Source: Betaproteobacteria bacterium (GTDB lineage Bacteria; Pseudomonadota; Gammaproteobacteria; Burkholderiales; CAIKXV01). Taken from it: a stretch of 64,000 nt of DNA. Made by a program: the position numbers and the translations under genes. The stretch covers positions 84,479 through 148,478 of the forward strand of contig JAJTHE010000021.1 of NCBI GenBank assembly GCA_021298815.1, given 5' to 3'. How positions within the stretch are numbered: position 1 is the stretch's first letter; each line of letters opens with the position of its first letter. Positions 17,057 through 25,941 of this stretch are shown here, in pieces. A model generated the notes under the pieces. It searched no databases. It had not been told where the DNA came from and saw only the letters and a program-made list of their open reading frames with translations.

Positions 17057-19294
17057 CTAGACCCGCCGCAAACCCTCCAGCAGCTTCGCCGGCGTGAACG
17101 GTACCGAGCGCATCCGCACCCCGGTGGCATCGAAGATCGCATTCGAGATCGCCGAGGGCACGACCGCCGCGGTAGGTTCGCCCGCGCCCCAGGGCGCCTC
17201 GCGCGGGCGATCGATCAGGTCGATCACCACGTCGGGTGCATCCGGGAAGCGCAGGATCGGATAGGTCGCCCAGTCGCGGCTGGTGACGGTGGAACGGTCG
17301 AAGCGCAGTTCCTCGAACAGCGCGCGGCTCGCGGTCTGCACCACGTTGCCTTCGATCTGGTTCTTCAGGCCGTCGGGGTTGATGATCTGCCCGCAGTCGT
17401 GGGCGACGAAGAAGCGGGTCACGCGCACATGCCCGGTCTTCCGGTTGACCTCCACCTCGGCCACCGCGGCGACGTAGGTGCGCACCAGCTCGTACTTGAC
17501 GTAGGACACGCCGCGACCGCGCAGCACATCGCCGCTGCCGCCACCGCGGGCGTTCGGGCCGCCGCGCGGCTGCCAGGCGGCGAGCTTCGCCACCCGTTCC
17601 AGCGCTTCCACGCCGCGCCGGTCGTCCAGCGCGCGGATGCGGAACATGAGCGGATCGACGCCGGTCGCATGCGCAAGCTCGTCGATGAACACCTCGTTGC
17701 CGAAGGTGTTCTGCATCCGCCCCGGTGTGCGGATCCAAGATGGACGGAACGGCGTGTGGGCGAGCCGGTGCGCGACCGAGCGGATGTTCGGGAACCGGTA
17801 CTGGATCGCCAGGTGGTTCTGCACGCTGCCCGGGTGCGAGGCATCCACCGGCATGCCTGCGTGCTCGGCGGCGACCAGCGTCGCGCGCGATACCGACTGG
17901 CCGGCCGGTATCCAAGCCTCGGAAGACCATGCGACCACGTTGCCCAGGCTGTCGAGCGCGGCGACGTAGTCGATGAGCGTCGGCGGTCCCTTGGGATCCC
18001 ATACATGCTCGTCGGCACGGCTCCACTGTACCCGCACCGGCTGCTTGAACGAGCGGGCGATCAGCGCGGCGTCGGCCGCGGCGTCCTCGTGGCCGTTGCG
18101 GCCATAGCAGCCGGAACCTTCGATGTAGCTGCAGCGGACCTGCTCGGCCGGCAGCGAGAACATGTCGGCGAGCTGCCGGCGCAGTTCGTGCGTCTGCTGC
18201 GAGGCGCTCCAGCAGTGCAGGTTGCCGTCGGTCCACTGCGCCACGGCGCAGGACGGGCCGATCGAGCCGTGGGTGTGGATCGCGAAGTCGAAGGTGGCGC
18301 GTAGCGTGCGGGCCGCCTTCTCGACCACCTCAGGTGCCTTGCCGACGTTCTGCGTGACCTCGTCGCGCAGCACCGGGGTGCGCCGCACTTCGTCCCACAG
18401 CCGGTCCATCGCCGGCAGGCCTTCCCAGTTCGCCCACTCCGCTCGCAGCGCGCGCGCGGCCCGGATCGATGCCCACTCGTCGCGCGCGACCACCGCGAGG
18501 AAGTTGCCGTGCCGCACGGTCGCGACATAGCCGGGGATACGCTTCGCCGCGCTGTCGTCGACTTCGCCGAGGCGGCCGCGCATCGTCGGCGGCCGCACCA
18601 CGCGCGCATGCAGCATGCCGGGCAGGCGGAAGTCGTGCATGAACTCGAAGCGGCCGGTGACGATCGCCGGGATGTCCACGCGCGGCACCGGCTTGCCCAC
18701 CACGGTGTACGTGGCCGGGTCCTTGGTGCGGACCTTGGCGTCGACCTTGAGCGCGAACTGGCGGCCGCCGATCAGCTCGCCATAGGCCAGGCGACGCCCG
18801 TCCGCGGCGACCACGGCGCCGGCCTGCGTCGACAACGAGGCTGCCGGCAGGGTCCAGCGGCGTGCGGACTCCTCGATCAGTGCGGCGCGCGCGGTGGCCG
18901 CCGCCCGCCGTACCTCGACGCCGCCGCGCGAGATCGACACGCTGCTGATCGTCGCGCCCTGGTCGGGCGTGAGCAGGGTGTCGCCCTGCACGACGTCGAT
19001 GCGCTCCAGCGGCGTGTCGAGTTCCTCGGCGGCGATCTGCATCAGCGCGGTGCGCACGCCAGTGCCGAGGTCGACCTTGCCCGAGTACACGGTCACCCGT
19101 CCGTCGGCGCCGATGGCGAGGAAGCCGTCCACCTCGGACAGCGACAGGCTCTTCGGGGCCACGTGCCCCTTCGCCGCCACGGCGGCCGCGGCGTTCGTCG
19201 ATGCGCCTGATGCGAACGACACGACCATCGCGCCGCCTGCGAGCAGGAAGGTCCTGCGGTCGATCGATGGCGAGTCCATACCGGTTGCGTCCAT
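17057..19294 (-). CDS. Molybdopterin-binding subunit of a xanthine dehydrogenase-family hydroxylase (IorB-like)
   Basis: 745 residues. The N-terminus SIDRRTFLLAGGAMVVSFAS is a twin-arginine signal, so the folded enzyme is probably exported to the periplasm. GCYGRNGHEDAAADAALIA is the molybdopterin-contact motif, and the C-terminal WGAGEPTAAVVPSAISNAIF contains the catalytic Glu. The organisation with a small [2Fe-2S] subunit and no FAD subunit matches isoquinoline 1-oxidoreductase-type enzymes, which pass electrons to a cytochrome or quinone rather than to NAD. The substrate is probably a heteroaromatic or aldehyde. Confidence 0.88.
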   Translation of the reverse strand: MDATGMDSPSIDRRTFLLAGGAMVVSFASGASTNAAAAVAAKGHVAPKSLSLSEVDGFLAIGADGRVTVYSGKVDLGTGVRTALMQIAAEELDTPLERIDVVQGDTLLTPDQGATISSVSISRGGVEVRRAAATARAALIEESARRWTLPAASLSTQAGAVVAADGRRLAYGELIGGRQFALKVDAKVRTKDPATYTVVGKPVPRVDIPAIVTGRFEFMHDFRLPGMLHARVVRPPTMRGRLGEVDDSAAKRIPGYVATVRHGNFLAVVARDEWASIRAARALRAEWANWEGLPAMDRLWDEVRRTPVLRDEVTQNVGKAPEVVEKAARTLRATFDFAIHTHGSIGPSCAVAQWTDGNLHCWSASQQTHELRRQLADMFSLPAEQVRCSYIEGSGCYGRNGHEDAAADAALIARSFKQPVRVQWSRADEHVWDPKGPPTLIDYVAALDSLGNVVAWSSEAWIPAGQSVSRATLVAAEHAGMPVDASHPGSVQNHLAIQYRFPNIRSVAHRLAHTPFRPSWIRTPGRMQNTFGNEVFIDELAHATGVDPLMFRIRALDDRRGVEALERVAKLAAWQPRGGPNARGGGSGDVLRGRGVSYVKYELVRTYVAAVAEVEVNRKTGHVRVTRFFVAHDCGQIINPDGLKNQIEGNVVQTASRALFEELRFDRSTVTSRDWATYPILRFPDAPDVVIDLIDRPREAPWGAGEPTAAVVPSAISNAIFDATGVRMRSVPFTPAKLLEGLRRV

Positions 19295-19307
19295 GGTCGT
19301 CCCCTGG

Positions 19308-19778
19308 TCAGGCCATCGTCGAAGCGGCGCGCTTCACGGCGCGCACGATGCGCACGTGCGTGCCGCAGCGGCAGAGGTTCCCGGCCAGTGCCGCGCGGAT
19401 CTCCTCGTCGCTGGGCGAGCGGTTGCGCTCGAGCAGGGCCTTGGCCTGCATGATCATGCCGTTGATGCAGTAGCCGCACTGCACGGCCTGTTCGTCGATG
19501 AAGGCCTGCTGCAGCGGATGCAGCCTGCCGGCATCGCCGATGCCTTCGAGCGTGGTCACCGGCTTGCCCGCCGCGGCAGACACCGGCACCGAACAGGACC
19601 GCACGGCCTGCCCGCCCAACTGCACCGTGCAGGCGCCGCATTGGCCGAGCCCGCAACCGAACTGCGGTCCGCGCAGGCCGACCTGGTTGCGCAGCGCATA
19701 GAGCAGCGGCATGTCCGGGTCGTCCACCGTGACGCGGGTGGTGCGCCCGTTGACCCGCAGGGCGTACGTGTGTGCCAT
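19308..19778 (-). CDS. [2Fe-2S] subunit of xanthine dehydrogenase-family hydroxylase (IorA-like)
   Basis: 156 residues from ATG 19778. The plant-type cluster motif FGCGLGQCGACTVQLGG and the C-terminal cluster pair CGYCINGMIM and GNLCRCGTH are complete. It carries electrons from the molybdenum centre. It has no signal of its own, so it would ride with the Tat-exported large subunit that starts 13 bases downstream. The track's extra N-terminal 35 residues are not supported. Confidence 0.9.
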   Translation of the reverse strand: MAHTYALRVNGRTTRVTVDDPDMPLLYALRNQVGLRGPQFGCGLGQCGACTVQLGGQAVRSCSVPVSAAAGKPVTTLEGIGDAGRLHPLQQAFIDEQAVQCGYCINGMIMQAKALLERNRSPSDEEIRAALAGNLCRCGTHVRIVRAVKRAASTMA

Positions 19779-20021
19779 GGGTCCGATCCCCCGATGTGGT
19801 TTCCCTGGCCCCGGTCTTCGCGGGGATCCGATGACACCCAGCATACACCGACACTTGACGATCGCGCGCGGGCCTCCGAACATGCGCGATCGCTGCAGTT
19901 TGGCCCGGCTCTTGCTTGCCGTGCGTTGGCCATCCGCTGGCCATCCGTTCCCTCATGTCAACCGTACTGGCGAAGCCTCGTGACCTCCCGACCGTCCCTT
20001 CCTTCCGTTCCTCCGCGCCGC

Positions 20022-21002
20022 GTGGCCGTCCCGCGCCGATCCATCCTTGCCCTGCACCTGGCCACCATGCCGGCCCTGCTGCCCGCGCTCCTGGCAACGC
20101 CAGCTTTCGCCCAGTCCTGGCCCGAGAAGCCGATGCGCATCATCGTGCCCTGGGCGCCTGGCGGCAGCACCGACATCGTCGGGCGCATGCTGGCGTCCGA
20201 CCTGTCCAGGCGCTTCAGCCAGAACGTGGTGATCGAGAACCGCGCCGGTGCGGGTTCCATCGTCGGCCTCGAGTTCGCCGCCGCCGCCGCCCCGGACGGC
20301 TACACCTGGATGCTAACCTCCACCGGCTACGGCTTCATCATCCAGAAGGCCAAGGTCGACCTGGTCAACAGCTTCGCGCCGGTCGCGATGATCGGCACCA
20401 GCGACAGCGCGCTGGTGGTGCACCCGGCGTTCCCGGTGAACAACGTGAAGGAACTGATCGCGATCGCGCGCAAGCGGCCGAACGAGATCAACTTTGCCTC
20501 CTCCGGCATCGGCGGCTTCCCCCACCTGAACACCGAACTGTTCATGCTGCTGTCGAAGACGCGCATGACGCACGTGCCGTTCAAGGGCGGCGGCCCGGCG
20601 CTCGCCGACAACGTCGCCGGCAACTCGCAGCTGCAGATCGGTTCGCTGCCCGGTGCGCTGCCGTTCATCAAGAGCGGGCGCCTGCGGCTGATCGCGATGG
20701 GCGGTCCGAAGCGCAACCCGGCCTTCCCCGACGTGCCCACCATAAACGAGTCCGGCCTGCCGGGCTACGAATCGCAGATCTGGTTCGGCCTGTTCGCGCC
20801 GCGTGCGACGCCGCCGAACATCATCGGGCAGATGCACGGTGCGATCAACGCCGTGCTCGAGACGCCAGACATGGTGCGCCGGCTCGACGAGCAGGGCGTG
20901 ATGATCTCGCGCCGCACCACCGCCGAGTTCGCGAAGCTGATGGAAGTCGAGACCGCGAAGTGGGCGAAGGTGATCAAGGCGGCGAACGTCACCGGCGAAT
21001 GA
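20022..21002 (+). CDS. Bug/TctC-family TTT receptor 8
   Basis: About 326 residues if the GTG at 20022 is used, giving signal peptide VAVPRRSILALHLATMPALL with cleavage near AFAQ. GTG 19980 and ATG 20067 are in-frame alternatives and none has a strong ribosome binding site. Loops are IVPWAPGGSTDIVGRM and HVPFKGGG. It is divergent from the molybdenum hydroxylase operon across about 240 bases and followed 80 bases later by receptor 9. Confidence 0.85.
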   Translation: MAVPRRSILALHLATMPALLPALLATPAFAQSWPEKPMRIIVPWAPGGSTDIVGRMLASDLSRRFSQNVVIENRAGAGSIVGLEFAAAAAPDGYTWMLTSTGYGFIIQKAKVDLVNSFAPVAMIGTSDSALVVHPAFPVNNVKELIAIARKRPNEINFASSGIGGFPHLNTELFMLLSKTRMTHVPFKGGGPALADNVAGNSQLQIGSLPGALPFIKSGRLRLIAMGGPKRNPAFPDVPTINESGLPGYESQIWFGLFAPRATPPNIIGQMHGAINAVLETPDMVRRLDEQGVMISRRTTAEFAKLMEVETAKWAKVIKAANVTGE

Positions 21003-21030
21003 CCGCGCCCGCATGGGCATCCCTCACCGA

Positions 21031-21065
21031 GCGCACCTGATCCAGCGCACCTGATCCAGCGTACC
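21031..21065. repeat. 14-base tandem repeat, 2.5 copies
   Basis: Two perfect copies of GCGCACCTGATCCA (21031-21044 and 21045-21058) are followed by a partial GCGTACC. It lies between receptor 8 and receptor 9. A second, unrelated 14-base repeat precedes receptor 12. Confidence 0.85.
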
Positions 21066-21082
21066 CACCCGGAGGCCTGAAG

Positions 21083-22072
21083 ATGACCGTGAAGACCGGT
21101 ACAGCGGCACTGTGCGCAGCAATGATCACCGTTTCACCCCTGGTCGCCAGCCTCTCGCAGGCGCAGGATGCATGGCCGTCCCGGCCGATCACGCTGATCG
21201 TGCCGTTCCCGCCCGGTGGCGCGGGCGACATCGTCGCCCGGCCGCTGGCAAACCAGCTCGAACGTCTGTTCAAGCAGCCGGTCATCGTCACCAACCGTCC
21301 CGGGGCCGCGGGTGCGATCGGCACCGCGGCGGCGGCCGCAGCGAAGCCCGACGGCTACACGCTGCTGGTGACGATCTCCTCGTTCAGCACGGTGCCCGAG
21401 GTCGATGCCCTGTTCAAGCGGCCGCAGGCCTTCACCCGCGAACAGTTCATCCCGATCGCCCGCCTGACCGCCGATCCGCCGCTGCTGGTGGCCAACCCGG
21501 CGGCGCAGTGGCGATCGGTGAAGGAACTGGTCGCCGCCGCACGCAAACGGCCGGGCGAGATGTTCTACGCGCACTCGGGCCTGTATGCCCCGCAGCACAC
21601 GGCGATGGAGATCTTCGCCACCGCGGCAGGCATCCGGCTGCAGGACGTTCCCTACGTGGGCGGTGCGCCCGCGATGGCGGCGGTGCTCGGCGGGCATGCC
21701 ACCATGCTGGCTGCCTCGCCTGCCCTGTCGTCGCCGCATGTAAAGGCAGGCAAGGTGCGGGTCTACGGCACCTGGGGTGCCGAGCGCAACGCGCTCTACC
21801 CCGACGTGCCGACGCTGATCGAGCTCGGCTACAAGGCCGAGTTCTACAACTGGACGGGGGTGTTCGCCCTGCGCGGCACGCCTGAGCCTGTCGTGCGCCA
21901 GCTGCGCGACGCGGTGCGCCAGGTCGTCACCGGCGAGGAATACCGTTCGGCGATGTCAAAGGTGCTGACGCCGGTGGCCTTCCAGGACTCCCCGGAGTTC
22001 CAGAAGTTCCTCGAGGTGGACGCGCGGCGGGTGGGCGAGGCGATCCGGACGATGCGCAAGCCTTCGGAGTAG
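21083..22072 (+). CDS. Bug/TctC-family TTT receptor 9
   Basis: 329 residues; signal peptide MTVKTGTAALCAAMITVSPL with cleavage near SQAQ, and GGAGG before the ATG. The first loop IVPFPPGGAGDIVARPL is close to canonical, but the second landmark is DVPYVGGAPAMAAVL, so the usual Lys is lost. FYNWTGVFALRGTPE is also unusual. A divergent subfamily, perhaps with a different ligand head group. Confidence 0.9.
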   Translation: MTVKTGTAALCAAMITVSPLVASLSQAQDAWPSRPITLIVPFPPGGAGDIVARPLANQLERLFKQPVIVTNRPGAAGAIGTAAAAAAKPDGYTLLVTISSFSTVPEVDALFKRPQAFTREQFIPIARLTADPPLLVANPAAQWRSVKELVAAARKRPGEMFYAHSGLYAPQHTAMEIFATAAGIRLQDVPYVGGAPAMAAVLGGHATMLAASPALSSPHVKAGKVRVYGTWGAERNALYPDVPTLIELGYKAEFYNWTGVFALRGTPEPVVRQLRDAVRQVVTGEEYRSAMSKVLTPVAFQDSPEFQKFLEVDARRVGEAIRTMRKPSE

Positions 22073-22087
22073 GCAACTCGGCGGCCT

Positions 22088-22606
22088 TCAGCGCCGGACT
22101 GCCACCCGCTGCACCATCGCAGGCTTCGGGCTCGCGACCTCGCCCTCCTCGAACGCCAGCACGGCCAGGCCGGGGAAGGCGGTGCGAAGTTCCCCCGGCC
22201 GCAGCAGGAACGCCGGGTTGGTCGGCCGTCCGAAGCGCTCGTTGCCGAGCATGAACGTTTCGTAGACCAGCAGCCCGCCTGCGTCCAGGGCGGCTGCGAT
22301 CCGCGGGAACAGCGGGCGATGCAGGTAGTTGGTGACCACGATCGCGGCGAAGCGTCGCTCGCCCAGCGGCCACGGGCTGCCGTCCTCGAGGTCTGCCGGG
22401 ATGTACTCGACGCCGGGCAGGTCGCGCAGGGTGTCCGGTCCGCCAGGGTCGAGCGGCTGCCGGTCGACCGCGACCACCGGCAGGCCGCGCGCCGCGAACC
22501 AGCGCGCGTGGCGGCCGCTGCCGCAGGCGAGGTCGAGCACCGGGCCGGTGGCGACCTGGGCGCCCCAGCGGGTGACCCAGGGAGAGGGCGGGATGGGCAG
22601 CGTCAT
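22088..22606 (-). CDS. Class I SAM-dependent methyltransferase
   Basis: 172 residues from ATG 22606; the track's longer version runs under the divergent synthetase. VLDLACGSGRHARWFAARG is the SAM-binding motif I, with VVAVDRQPL as motif II and VEYIPADLEDG as motif III. The compact single-domain form resembles TehB-like and other small methyltransferases; the acceptor cannot be told. Its 3' end faces receptor 9 with 15 bases between. Confidence 0.8.
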   Translation of the reverse strand: MTLPIPPSPWVTRWGAQVATGPVLDLACGSGRHARWFAARGLPVVAVDRQPLDPGGPDTLRDLPGVEYIPADLEDGSPWPLGERRFAAIVVTNYLHRPLFPRIAAALDAGGLLVYETFMLGNERFGRPTNPAFLLRPGELRTAFPGLAVLAFEEGEVASPKPAMVQRVAVRR

Positions 22607-22676
22607 GTCGCGATGGTATTCGAGCCCCGGGGCTGAAGTCGCATCGTCAGGCCCCCGATCTGCTACCGTCCGGCGC

Positions 22677-24857
22677 ATGTCCCTCTCCCCATACCTCTTC
22701 TCCCCCCGCGGCATCGCCATCGTCGGCGCCAGCGGCGACATCACGCGCTTCGGCGGCCAGACGGTACGTGCGCTGAACACCTCGGGATATGCCGGGGGCA
22801 TCTACCCGGTGAATCCGAAGTACGCCGAGATCGATGGCCGCCGGTCGTATGCGTCGGTCTCCGCGATCGACGGGCCATGCGACCTCGCGGTGATCGCGCT
22901 GCCGGCGGCACACGTGGCCGGTGTGGTGGCCGAGTGCGCGCGCAAGGGCATCGGCCATGCGGTCGTTCTGGGCGGCGGCTTCCGCGAGATCGGGCCCGAG
23001 GGCGAGCGGCTCGAGCAGGAGATGCTCGTGGCTGCGCGGGCCGGCGGCGTACGGCTGATCGGGCCGAACTGCATCGGGCTGGTGAACGTGCATGCCCACG
23101 TGGTCGCGGCGTTCGGCAGCCTGACCCGTCCGCCGAAGCTGCAGCCCGGCGGCGTGTCGGTCGCGGTGCAGAGCGGCGGCTTCGGCATGAGCGTGGTGAT
23201 CCAGGCGGCGATCGCCGGGGTGGGCTTCCGCCATGTCGTTGCGACCGGCAGCGAGTCGGACATAACGATGCCGGAACTGCTCGACCACTATGTAGACGAC
23301 CCGCAGACGAAGGTGATCTTCGCCTACATCGAAGGCGTGGCCGACGGACGTGCGCTGATGGCTGCGCTTGATCGCGCGCGCGCGGCGGGCAAGCCGGTGG
23401 TGGTGTGGAAGGCGGGCAAGACGGGGCAGGGCGCGCGCGCGGCGGCTTCGCATACGGCCAACCTCACGAGTACCTATGCGGTCTACCGCGCGGCGCTGCA
23501 CCAGTGTGGCGTCGTCGAAGTGTCGAGCGCGGAACAGGTGGTTGATTTCCTGGTCGGGCATGCGGGCGCGTCACTGCTGGCGTCGGAGGCTGCGCAGCCG
23601 TCATGGCCAGCCCGCGTGCCGAAGGGGCGCAACGTGGCGATCGTCACCAACACCGGCGGATCCGCGGTGGTGTTCGCCGATGCGGCCGACGAAGCGCAGC
23701 TGTCGCTGGTGCCGTTGGGCGAGGTGACCCAGGCGCGGCTGCGCGAGCTGCTGCCGCCACTGGCGGCCGTGGGCAACCCGGTGGATACCACCGCCGGCTA
23801 TCCGCGGCCGGAGCACGAGGCGTCGTTCCGCGCGGCGTTCGAGACGCTGCTCGCCGACCCGGAGGTGCACCAGCTGTGCGTGCTGTTCGGTACGATCATG
23901 GGCCCGTCGTTCGCGCTCGGCGCGCGCGTGCTGGCGGAGGCGGCGGTGAAGTTCGACAAGCCGGTGTTCGCGGTGAGCGCGGTGCCGGCGTCGGTGTCGA
24001 GCGTCGGGCACGCGTTCTTCGCCGGGGCCGGCATACCGCTGCTGTCCTCGCCCAACCGCGCGGCGCAGGTGATGGGCCAGCTCGCCGATTTCGCGCAGGC
24101 GCGCCGGCGGGGCGCGGCGGTCTCGCCGACCGCGCAGGTGCCGCCCCTTCGGCATCCGCTGCCGGCGGGCGATGTCACGCTCGACGAGCTCGAGAGCAAG
24201 GCGGTGCTGCGGGCGGCCGGCATCCCGGTGACGGCCGATGTCTGCATTCCGCTCGATGCGGCGCTGCTGCAAGGCGGGCGCAGCGGGCAGGCACGGGACG
24301 CCGGGAAGATCGCCTTCCCCGTCGCGCTGAAGCTGCTGTCGCGCGACATCGCGCACAAGAGCGACATCGGCGGGGTGCGCGTGGGCATCCGCGATGCGGC
24401 CGCGCTGGTCGAGGCGGCCCGTGAGATGCTGTCGCGGGCGTGCGCCGAGGCGCCCGAGGCGCGGCTGGGCGGGCTGCTCGCCTGTCCGATGGTCGAGGGT
24501 GGCATCGAGACGATCGTCGGCGTGGTGAACGACGAGACCTTCGGGCCGGTGGTCGCGCTCGGGCTCGGTGGCGTGCTGGCCGAGACGCTGAAGGACGTGG
24601 TGTTCCGCATCGCGCCGTTCGATCGCGACGAGGCGTGGTCGATGATCGCCGAGCTGCGTGCGGCCGCGGTGTTCGACGGCCCGCGCGGCCGGCCGGTGGC
24701 CGACCGGGCTGCGCTGGCGGATGTGCTGGTCAAGGTGTCGGCGCTGGCGTGGACGCTGCGCGAGCGCATCGCCGAGCTCGACATCAACCCGCTGGTCGTG
24801 CGGGCGGACGGCGAGGGGGTGGTGGCTCTGGATGCGCTGCTGGTGCTGCGCGGCTGA
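22677..24857 (+). CDS. ADP-forming acyl-CoA synthetase (acetate-CoA ligase family)
   Basis: 726 residues from the ATG at 22677. Order: CoA-binding Rossmann domain (GIAIVGASGDITRFGGQ), succinyl-CoA-ligase-like middle domains (NVAIVTNTGGSAVVFAD), then an ATP-grasp domain (AHKSDIGGVRVGIRDAAAL and DINPLVV). Such fused alpha-beta enzymes activate carboxylates with ATP and CoA, releasing ADP and phosphate. Likely substrates are organic or aromatic acids imported locally. A His phosphorylated in catalysis is expected in the middle region but I did not assign it. Confidence 0.87.
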   Translation: MSLSPYLFSPRGIAIVGASGDITRFGGQTVRALNTSGYAGGIYPVNPKYAEIDGRRSYASVSAIDGPCDLAVIALPAAHVAGVVAECARKGIGHAVVLGGGFREIGPEGERLEQEMLVAARAGGVRLIGPNCIGLVNVHAHVVAAFGSLTRPPKLQPGGVSVAVQSGGFGMSVVIQAAIAGVGFRHVVATGSESDITMPELLDHYVDDPQTKVIFAYIEGVADGRALMAALDRARAAGKPVVVWKAGKTGQGARAAASHTANLTSTYAVYRAALHQCGVVEVSSAEQVVDFLVGHAGASLLASEAAQPSWPARVPKGRNVAIVTNTGGSAVVFADAADEAQLSLVPLGEVTQARLRELLPPLAAVGNPVDTTAGYPRPEHEASFRAAFETLLADPEVHQLCVLFGTIMGPSFALGARVLAEAAVKFDKPVFAVSAVPASVSSVGHAFFAGAGIPLLSSPNRAAQVMGQLADFAQARRRGAAVSPTAQVPPLRHPLPAGDVTLDELESKAVLRAAGIPVTADVCIPLDAALLQGGRSGQARDAGKIAFPVALKLLSRDIAHKSDIGGVRVGIRDAAALVEAAREMLSRACAEAPEARLGGLLACPMVEGGIETIVGVVNDETFGPVVALGLGGVLAETLKDVVFRIAPFDRDEAWSMIAELRAAAVFDGPRGRPVADRAALADVLVKVSALAWTLRERIAELDINPLVVRADGEGVVALDALLVLRG

Positions 24858-24877
24858 TCAGCGGTTCCCGGGAAGGG

Positions 24878-25894
24878 TCATGGCCGGATCCCCGCATCCC
24901 GGATCGCCTTGCCCCATTTCGCGATCTCCGCCTTGTGGAAGGCGCGGAACTCCTCGGCGCTGCTGCCGACGCCCTCGATGCCCAGGCCGGCAAAGGTCTC
25001 GGCGGTCTCCGGTGCCTTCACCGCCCTGACCACCGCGGCGGTCAGCACCTGCGCGATCGGCCGCGGCACCGCCGCCGGTGCGCACATGCCCTGCCAGCTC
25101 ACGCCCTCGAAGCCGGGCACGCCGCTGTCGGCGATCGGCACCAGCGACGGCATCAGCGGCGAGCGCGTGCGCTTGGAGATGCCCAGCGCGCGCACGCGGC
25201 CCGACTTGATGTGCTGCACCGATGCGCTGATGGAGTCGAACATCATCTGCAGGTTGCCGGCGAGCAGGTCGTTGGTGGCCGGTGCCGTGCCCTTGTAGGG
25301 CACGTGCGTCGCCTTGATGCCGGTCATCGACACGAAGATCTCGGTGATCAGGTGCGAGGCCGAGCCGATGCCGGCCGACCCGAAGCTGATCGAGCCCGGC
25401 TTCGCCCGGGCGAGCGCGATCAGCTCCTGGACGCTGCCGGCCGGCGAGTTCGCCGGCACCAGAAGGACGAACGGTGCGCTGGAGACCATCGACAGCGGTG
25501 CGAAGTCGCGGATCGGGTCGTACTTAACTTTCGACAGCAGCGGGTTGAACACCGCGACGCTGGAGGTGCAGAGCAGGATTGTGTGGCCGTCGGGCCGCGC
25601 GGCCGTTGTGAGTTCGGCCGCGATCGAGCCGCCGGCACCCGCACGGTTGTCGACCACCACCGTCTGCCCCATGTTCTCGCCCATCTTCTGCGCGACGATG
25701 CGCGCGACGATGTCGGCGACGCCGCCGGGTGCGAAGGGGACGATCATGCGCAGCGGACGCTCGGGAAAACCTGGAGATTGCGCGGCTGCCGGGGCGGAGG
25801 GCACCGCGAAAAGGATGGCAAGGGCGGCGATGGTTCCCTGCGCAGCCAGTGCTGGCCGGCGGGCGTGAGCCGGATGGTGGAGCGGACGGAACAT
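24878..25894 (-). CDS. Bug/TctC-family TTT receptor 10, distal gene of the TctBA operon
   Basis: 338 residues from ATG 25894, preceded by GGAGG; the track's 921-residue ORF is an alternate-frame extension. The signal peptide is long (MFRPLHHPAHARRPALAAQG) with cleavage near PAAAQ. Loops are IVPFAPGGVADIVARI and HVPYKGTAPATND, both canonical. It lies 47 bases after tctA, making it one of two receptors in the only complete TTT operon here. Confidence 0.93.
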   Translation of the reverse strand: MFRPLHHPAHARRPALAAQGTIAALAILFAVPSAPAAAQSPGFPERPLRMIVPFAPGGVADIVARIVAQKMGENMGQTVVVDNRAGAGGSIAAELTTAARPDGHTILLCTSSVAVFNPLLSKVKYDPIRDFAPLSMVSSAPFVLLVPANSPAGSVQELIALARAKPGSISFGSAGIGSASHLITEIFVSMTGIKATHVPYKGTAPATNDLLAGNLQMMFDSISASVQHIKSGRVRALGISKRTRSPLMPSLVPIADSGVPGFEGVSWQGMCAPAAVPRPIAQVLTAAVVRAVKAPETAETFAGLGIEGVGSSAEEFRAFHKAEIAKWGKAIRDAGIRP

Positions 25895-25941
25895 CGGCAG
25901 GGCCTCCTTCGGTGCAGTATGGCACGGAGGCGTTTGCCGAT

